From Antedon mediterranea (lineage: Eukaryota; Echinodermata; Crinoidea; Comatulida; Antedonidae), in NCBI RefSeq assembly GCF_964355755.1, contig NC_092674.1, forward strand, positions 14,143,001 through 14,207,000: 64,000 bases of DNA, written 5' to 3'. The translations under genes were made by a program, and so were the position numbers. This document shows, piece after piece, positions 57,891-64,000 of this stretch. A model generated the notes under the pieces. The model did not search any database and was not told the DNA's origin. It saw only the letters and a list, made by a program, of their open reading frames with translations. Positions within the stretch are counted from its first letter, which is position 1, and the number at the start of each line of letters is the position of its first letter.

Positions 57891-58434
57891 CTGTTAAATA
57901 AAATTGTAAATATTTTGGTGGAGAATATAATATTTTTACAGCTAAGTAGGCCTAGTTTAAGTTAGGCCCTAGCTGTTTAATAAATTATACAAGCTATGTG
58001 ACTAGCCTAGGCCTAGTAGTATTAGTAAGTAGGATCGGAGGCCCTGCCTGGCACCTACACCGCCTAAAAACTAGTTTAGGCCGCCTCCTCCTCTAGGCGT
58101 AGGCTAGGCCTAAACTAAATGTTTTCTGACTAGGCCTAGGCCTACAGAAAGTTCACAAATATATAATTTAGATTAGTGTTGAGATGAGTCTAATTCTTAT
58201 TTTAATAACTTATATCAGGAAAAGTACATGAAACGCTTTTTGCTATTGTTCAAAAGTTTAACTCACCATGTCGCGACGTCGTGTATTTCTCGATTTTGCA
58301 GACGAGAACCAGCTCCTGTATCTCGGGCTACGAGCATTAGTTAATTAAAATTTCACATAAACTAATGACGTCATACACAAAAAACCCTTACTTTCTCGGC
58401 GGCTCGTTCCCGATCGAGATAGCGAAAGCTCTCT

Positions 58435-59382
58435 ATTGTCTTCATACCCAAACTATAATTTAATTATTTAAAACAAAATGTTGAATTACAAATATATGTA
58501 TGTTGCAGAGGATTTAGATGAATTACAATACAAATATTTATGTTGAATGCAAACCTACTACACTATATTATTATTCTGTAAATTATGTTATTGTCATGTG
58601 GTAGACCTTAAAAATTGAATATTTATTGTATGTTAGGCCTATTTTATATTTGATTAATACTGTATTTTAGTTTAATATTACTATTAATTTATATTATACA
58701 GTACTAGTTTGTACATGTTTTTACCCAAAAAAAATGAATAAATAATTTGTTATTCAATCTAATTGCTTGTTTGTTCATCAATAACAAAACAATTGTAAGC
58801 AAGTATATAACAGTTCTTGTTAGCCGCTTATTTTAGGTCATAATATTATTATTAATATTAGCTAGGCCCGACGCGGCCGATCACAACGTCACTAAGTGAC
58901 TTTCCGCCCCTGGAACAATCGCTCGCTAATAGGGCTAGGCCTCGGACTCGTATAAAAGCTATTATAATAGTTATGATAAATATTCCTCAACTAAAATGTA
59001 TACTGTGATAAATAAACAAGTAATAATATACGTTGTATTGGAATGTATTTATTTATATGAATTCTTATACGCGGACAATTATAAACATCGTGTATATCGT
59101 TCGATATAAATAAATTCATAAACACGATGACGATGTGTTTACAAAATGGCGGTTTCGCTAGTTTTCGATGGAACAAATAGTGGTACCTTTAGTTTGAATA
59201 GTCGGAGCTGCATCCCAACCACCGAATTTTGTATCTTAATATCGTATTCTGTAGATTATTAATTTTTCTAACAGGGATTTTAAATTCAGGACTGTTCAAT
59301 TTTTCTAAATATTTTATTTCTAGGGTACAATTTCGGAAAAAAGACATTGGTTGATTTTGCCGTTAAATTACAGATTATCGTT
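58435..59382. other. Right arm of the carrier insertion, no gene recognised
   Basis: AT-rich, with a possible AATAAA near 58737 and an ATG in strong context at 59144 (caaaATGG) opening about 38 codons (MAVSLVFDGTNSG) of no known family. Confidence 0.3.
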
Positions 59383-60121
59383 TTGTTCAACGATCGGCTA
59401 TAAGAACATTCAATTGAATATATTTTATTTCGTAGGCTATTCTCTTTATCCCAGTCATATCAGCCTTTCCAGTTTGCTTCTGGTCTTTAGTGATTCATGA
59501 CCTCAATTGACGTATCCCTCCTATATTATTATACGTTTCATGTAACACATTATCAATTCCTTTAACTTTTAAAATTATATTCCTATGATGGGTGTGGACA
59601 GTAGACATAATCAATGATAAATGACATTTCGCGTATTATCATATTCATTCTCGGTAACAGTAGGTTCAGTTCTGTGGTGGGTCAAATCGCATACAATAAA
59701 CATTTAATTGGCGGATTGTCAAACATTGTAGTTTTATTTTTCCCTGTTAATACCTATATTTTATATTTTATTGTATTCAGTTGACAACCAACTACGATGA
59801 AACCGCCACTAACAGGTTGAATGTAAACATAATAAACTATAATAATACATTCAAATATGCAACAATAACATAAACAAAAATCGGAACATTATAGAGATTT
59901 AACAATGTTACCCTTAAATACATTTAAACTATCATAAAATAAATCAATATCCAAACAAGTAAAAAGCACACTATTAAATGTGTTAGGTAACCGCTGAAAA
60001 TACCTGTTTTTTGCATTCAACACGACCACAAGGAACGTGAAGCAAACACTTACTGCGAGTACGAGTTGGTATATTCCACTTAAACAAAGCAACAAGAGGA
60101 CAATAATAAACAGAATTGAAA
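59383..60121 (-). repeat. Second copy of RT segments 36755-37510 (right half)
   Basis: Nearly identical to 36770-37510, including the junction between the two retroelement fragments near 59750 (36-37 kb equivalent near 37140) and the RLPNTFNSV C-terminal coding. It is cut at 60121, where the CR1-type element ends. Confidence 0.88.
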
Positions 60122-60180
60122 GATTCTTACCTTTAGTAATTCTTACCTTTAGTAAAGTTAAGAGGCAATGAGTTTTTTTT

Positions 60181-63107
60181 TTAAACTCGTAGGGAGCCTC
60201 TTCTCTCATATGTGTGTATGTGTGTGTATTTGTCAAGCTTGTTTTTGAATGAATTTACACTCTTGCTATTGACAACAGATTCGGGCAGCGAGTTCCACTT
60301 GTTAATTACTCTAGTGTCAAAAAAATTATTCCGTTTAGTTGAGTTCCATCTAGGTTTCCTTAATTTAAAAGTTGAGCCTCGAGTGATATTTGGACCAACT
60401 TCAGATGCTAATTTAAAAAAGGAGTGGCGATCTATATTTTCGTAACCATTCAAAAATTTAAAAACTTTGATGAGGTCTCCGCGTTCCCTTCTTTCCAGTA
60501 AAGTTGGTAAACCTAGCTGTATCCTGCACTCTTCATAGGGCAAGTTTCTGAGTTCTGGTACAAGTTTTGTAGCTCGTTGTTGGATTTTCTCAAGTTTATT
60601 GATGTCTTGTTGTAGATATGGTGACCAGGCTTGAACTGCATACTCCATAACCCGACGCACAAGAGAAGTATAAAGCGACATGAACATCTGTTTATCCATA
60701 TATGTAAAGGATTTCCGTATTCGGCCTACAATTGAATTGGCTTTGGCTGCAACTTTGGAAACTTGTGTCGACACTTTAAAATTAAAGTCAGACGTTACAT
60801 AGACTCCGAGGTCTTTCTCAGCAGAGGTTGTATCAAGAACTGTACCATCAATTGAATAAGTGTGTTTTGGATTTCGATTTCCAATGTGCATTACTTTACA
60901 TTTAGATTTACTAAACTCCAGTAGCCACTTCTTACTCCACTGCTCAAGTTTACTCAAATCATTCTGCAGGGCATCTCGGTCGTTTACTGAATCAATCTTA
61001 CGATAAATCTTAGCATCGTCTGCAAATAGTTTACCATCTGATTCAATATTATCAAGTAGATCGTTGATGTAGACTAAAAATAAAGCCGGACCAATAACTG
61101 TGCCTTGAGGCACGCCACTGAACACAGGTAACCAACTTGAAACCGAACCTTTGATTGAAACACATTGACGTCTATTTTCTAAAAATCCACTTATCCAACT
61201 TAGAATATTACCTTGAATGCCATAAGCTCGCAATTTAATTTTCAGCCTAATGTGCGGAACTGTGTCGAAGGCCTTACGGCAGTCCAAGTATATAACATCA
61301 ACGGGATGTCTGTCGGCGAGAGCATTTTCTACATCGCGGAAAAATTCAAGCAATTGTGTTAAACAAGAACGATTAGTACGAAAACCATGTTGATGTTTGG
61401 TGAGTGTATTTTTAGTTTCGAGATGGATCATAATTGTGTTAGTTATGATTTTTTCTAAAATCTTGCAGATAACTGAAGTTAAACTAACAGGGCGGTAATT
61501 TAGAGGATCAGACTTGCTGCCATTTTTGAAAATTGGTGTAATGGTTGCGTCTTTCCAGGCAGCTGGTATTTCACCTGTTGCTAACGACTTTCTGAACAGT
61601 AATAACAGTGGAGGGGATATGTGGTCACAACATTCAATCAACACTTTAGGGTGGATGCCATCAGGTCCAGGGGATGATGAATCACGAAGATTTTTAATAT
61701 GCATTTTAACGTCATCAAGTGTAAAGTCCACATTGGTCAAAGGATGTCCATGAAAAACAGAAGCCATGTTTGGAATATTACGATTATCATTAATTCACTT
61801 GCTTCCTGATTGGTGGAAGAAAAAGATCCATCCTGTTTTTTTAGTTTGGATACCCCTTTCTTAATTGAAGTTTGACTACGAACATAGCTATAAAATGCCC
61901 TCGGATTTCTCTTAGCATTTAGTGCGACATCCTTCTCGAAATTAGCTTTAGCCATTCTTACTGCCGAAGTAGCATCATTTCTGGCCTTACAGTAATATGT
62001 ATGTCTTTTGTTAGACCTATGACGTCTGTAACGTTGCCATGCATCCTCCTTCATTTGAACTTTATTTAGTGCAAATTTTGTCATCCATTTCTGTTTACTT
62101 GGGCGGAGATTTGTGTTTACAATGTTTTTCGGAACACAATCAGAAATCAAAAAGTTAATCTTATTGTGAAAAATGTCCCACATTTCTTGGACAGATTTGG
62201 TTTCAAACAAGCTTTCCCAATCAACATCAGCGAGTTGGGCATTCATTGTAGTGAAATCACCTTTAAAAAAATTAAATTTAGTATATTCTTCTGCGCTTTG
62301 ATCAACAAAACAATCTAATACAAAATGAAAAATTATAACGGCATGGTCGCTTTTCCCGACTGGAGCATCATAACGTAAAATATCAACATCAAGTTCATGT
62401 TTACTAAAAATTAAATCAAGTAATGAAGGCTCGTCGTCTCCTCTTACACGTGTAAATTGTGTCACATGTTGCGTCAAGAACGAGTCATTTACTACATCTA
62501 AAAGTTTCTGCTGTTCACTCAATTCGCCGCGTCTAGTAGAAAGAGTATCCCAGTCTATATCTTTAATATTGAAATCTCCGCAAATTAAAATCTGGTCAGT
62601 TTTGTATGAATTAAATTTCAACAGCGTATCCCTGATCATCTGGTTGTATTCACCTCGAGAGCTAGGGCTACGGTAGACACAAGCGATAAGAGCAGATTTC
62701 TCTCCATATTTCAATAGACAAGTTATCACTTCTATATCAATCCAGACTTCGTCAATTACAATTTCAGAAACAATATCCTTGCGCACCAGGATTAGGACGC
62801 CACCACCTCCATCACTTGGAATGCTATCTCTTCTATAAACTAAATAAATATTAGTATCAAAATAAGTAATTGTATCGTGACTCTCTTCCAACTTTGTCTC
62901 AGTAACAAAAATAAGATGGGGGTTTTCTTTCACAACCAATGAACTGAAAAGGTTTCTTTTGTTCGATAAACCATCTAAATTTGTATACAGGCATGTAAGA
63001 TTTTTTAATTCGCTTGGTTTGGTTTTTGCCGTTGGCCTGTCTGTGTTTGACCCTGGTGATTTTCGTCTACTTTGATTTCCTTCAGTAACCCGTTTCTTAT
63101 TATCCAT
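60181..63107 (-). pseudogene. CR1-type ORF2 (endonuclease + RT), single frameshift
   Basis: The first frame (from the ATG at 63105-63107) has the endonuclease boxes VTETK (68-72), GGGGVLILV (100-108), GDFN (177-180) and GKSDHA (251-256), a linker with KQKWMTK, and runs to ASEL near 61787. There a frameshift occurs, and the second frame continues NRNIPNMASVFHGHP, LRDSSSPGPDGIHP, NYRPVSLTSVICKILEKII, YLDCRKAFDTVPH, GVPQGTVIGPALF and KLFADDAKIY, to a stop at 60181 after RRGSLRV. All catalytic residues of both domains remain, so this is a near-intact copy with one lesion. It nicks the target and reverse transcribes in place. Confidence 0.9.
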
Positions 63108-63994
63108 CGTTTTTCTTTTATCCCGCGACTTTCGAGCTCCCAGTTTTTTTGGTTCCTCATTTCTACGAGTTGTTTTCTAGCCTTTCTCTCCTTAAGGGTT
63201 CGATCAGGAAACATTAATACATTATGAAAGTCGGCAGATTTTTGTAATTTATTTCTTGCCTGACCAGACAACAAACTAAGCTTGGTAGCTTCATCAGTAA
63301 ATACAACTTTAAGTAGTCTCGGTTTAGTAGAATTTGTATTTGGGTTATTATCATGAATCCGAAAAGCTGTCTTAATATCAACGTTACCAACGCAGGCAAC
63401 CAAAGCCATCCGTTTAACAATTTCAATATCATCTGCTTTCTTTTCGTCTGATGTTAACTTATTTGATTCTTTAAGACCCTGGATAATGAGGTTCGGCTTC
63501 CTCGCTTGTTGAGCATCGATTTCAATTTTAAAATCGTTTAGTTTTTCGTCAACAGCGGAATTAAACTCCTCACTATCTTTAAAATCAGTCTTCTCTTCTA
63601 ACTGACATACACGCCTCGTTACATCATTAAGGGATAAGTCGATGGATGCAAAGCGCTCTTCTAGTGTATTTAAAATGTGCGAGCCCCTGAACAACTTAGC
63701 AATTGAGCCTTCATTTCCTCTACAAGAAATGCAAATAAATGGGGGAGAATCTTCCTCGCTGAAAGCGGTATACTGAGCTTTAGAAATCTTTTGGCATTTA
63801 ATATGATACCATTTTTCACAGGCATCACAAGCAATACTGTTATCCTTTCCTTCAATCAACACCTTCCCACATGGTTGGTTTGCGTTACCTTCACATACAA
63901 AAATAGCCTTTCCAAAATTGTCAGCCTCTTCTAGGCCTAGGCCTATCCCACCATGGGCCCCTGCAACACCACCTTTTTCAGCAGAGCACTGCAT
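63005..63994 (-). CDS. CR1-type ORF1 protein with PHD finger
   Basis: An N-terminal C4HC3 PHD zinc finger (CEGN...PCGK...CDACEKWYHIKC...CISC, about residues 34-94) is followed by a coiled coil (VTRRVCQLEEKTDF), then an RRM-like/esterase-less ORF1 core starting PNLIIQGLKES and ending with WELESRGIKEKRWIIRNGLL. CR1 ORF1 proteins bind the element's RNA as chaperones; the PHD finger may read chromatin or mediate protein contacts. The frame is uninterrupted for about 330 codons. The ATG at 63992-63994 is usable, but the true start may lie beyond the window. It overlaps the start of ORF2 by 103 bp in another frame. Confidence 0.88.
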   Translation of the reverse strand: MQCSAEKGGVAGAHGGIGLGLEEADNFGKAIFVCEGNANQPCGKVLIEGKDNSIACDACEKWYHIKCQKISKAQYTAFSEEDSPPFICISCRGNEGSIAKLFRGSHILNTLEERFASIDLSLNDVTRRVCQLEEKTDFKDSEEFNSAVDEKLNDFKIEIDAQQARKPNLIIQGLKESNKLTSDEKKADDIEIVKRMALVACVGNVDIKTAFRIHDNNPNTNSTKPRLLKVVFTDEATKLSLLSGQARNKLQKSADFHNVLMFPDRTLKERKARKQLVEMRNQKNWELESRGIKEKRWIIRNGLLKEIKVDENHQGQTQTGQRQKPNQAN

Positions 63995-64000
63995 CACTGA

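Larger units (their letters stand above)
54946..58434. mobile_element. PIF/Harbinger DNA transposon, 3.5 kb
   Basis: Perfect 32-bp terminal inverted repeats lie at 54946-54977 (agagagctttcgctatctcg...) and 58403-58434, flanked on both sides by ATT, a 3-bp target duplication as expected for this superfamily. It encodes the two typical proteins in convergent orientation: a DDE transposase remnant on the plus strand and a Myb/SANT-like protein on the minus strand. A Helitron fragment (55760-56512) has inserted between them. Both genes are damaged, so the copy is not autonomous, although its ends are intact. Confidence 0.92.
53968..59382. other. 5.4-kb insertion flanked by about 80-bp direct repeats
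   Basis: The sequence 'tttgttca(a)acgatcggct ... ttatc(t/c)cagtcata' occurs at 53884-53965 and again at 59382-59460, on either side of this segment. It is single in the reference copy at 36750-36845. Inside, 'gaatagtcggaggtgcatcc' (54307) recurs as 'gaatagtcggagctgcatcc' (59197), direct repeats that may be an inner boundary. A Harbinger element (54946-58434) lies within. The carrier segment has no recognised coding domain. Confidence 0.65.
60122..64000 (-). mobile_element. CR1-type non-LTR retrotransposon, continues past window end
   Basis: Both ORFs are present: ORF1 (63005-63994) with PHD finger and RRM-like region, and ORF2 (60181-63107). They overlap by about 100 bp, as usual for CR1. 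The 3' end lies at 60122-60185 and carries two tandem copies of 'ttactaaaggtaagaa', matching CR1's habit of ending in short repeats instead of poly(A). The element interrupts the retroelement fragment that is intact at 37500. Confidence 0.88.

Overview
The window looks like a piece of an AT-rich, intron-rich animal genome. It has no operons, ribosome binding sites or dense coding, but it does have GT-AG exons, tRNA-derived SINEs, Helitrons, Harbinger elements and many non-LTR retrotransposons. The repeated 'taggcctac/aggcctagg' word and the mix of Rex1/Babar-like, CR1 (PHD-finger ORF1), L1/Tx1-like and other RT families suggest a marine invertebrate deuterostome, perhaps an echinoderm. That assignment is inference only.

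The only convincing host coding sequence is a set of four 99-bp, phase-0 ankyrin-repeat exons. All lie on the minus strand, at 1459-1557, 11905-12003, 31065-31163 and 40307-40405, each between an AG acceptor and a GTAAGT donor. Three of them sit in recognisably duplicated intron sequence. The locus therefore seems to be an ankyrin-repeat gene, or cluster, grown by segmental duplication and then filled with transposons. A 4.5-kb block at about 11.75-16.27 kb is paralogous to about 40.16-44.74 kb. Further diverged blocks recur at about 8.0-9.8, 25.0-26.5, 29.9-30.4, 32.9-34.4, 42.7-43.8 and 50.9-52.1 kb.

Layout: 0-0.6 kb tandem repeat and hairpin; 2.8-3.2 kb RT remnant; 3.2-7 kb a non-LTR element with an uninterrupted 1055-codon EN-RT ORF; 7.3-8.0, 9.9-11.0 and 11.0-11.75 kb RT fragments; 17.6-20.0 kb a Rex1/Babar-like element broken by one stop codon; 20.4-21.4 kb Helitron; 22.9-23.8 kb hairpin satellite; 27.9-29.0 kb L1/Tx1 fragment ending in a TA-flanked MITE; 31.4-31.9 kb RT tail; 34.5-37.9 kb two nested RT fragments interrupted by a roughly 1-kb inverted-repeat DNA element that carries an orphan cysteine-rich ORF; 38.8-39.0 kb minisatellite; 39.2-40.0 kb Mutator-like foldback element with a 9-bp target duplication; 45.3-46.9 kb SINE and full-length Helitron; 46.9-50.1 kb EN-RT element with two stops; 52.5-53.7 kb RT 3' end; 54.9-58.4 kb PIF/Harbinger element with DDE and Myb-like genes; 60.1 kb to the window end a CR1-type element with ORF1 and ORF2.

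No rRNA, functional tRNA, CRISPR array or virus was seen. The richest story is the nested insertion history between 34 and 64 kb, where paralogous copies, reading frames and element ends allow events to be ordered.
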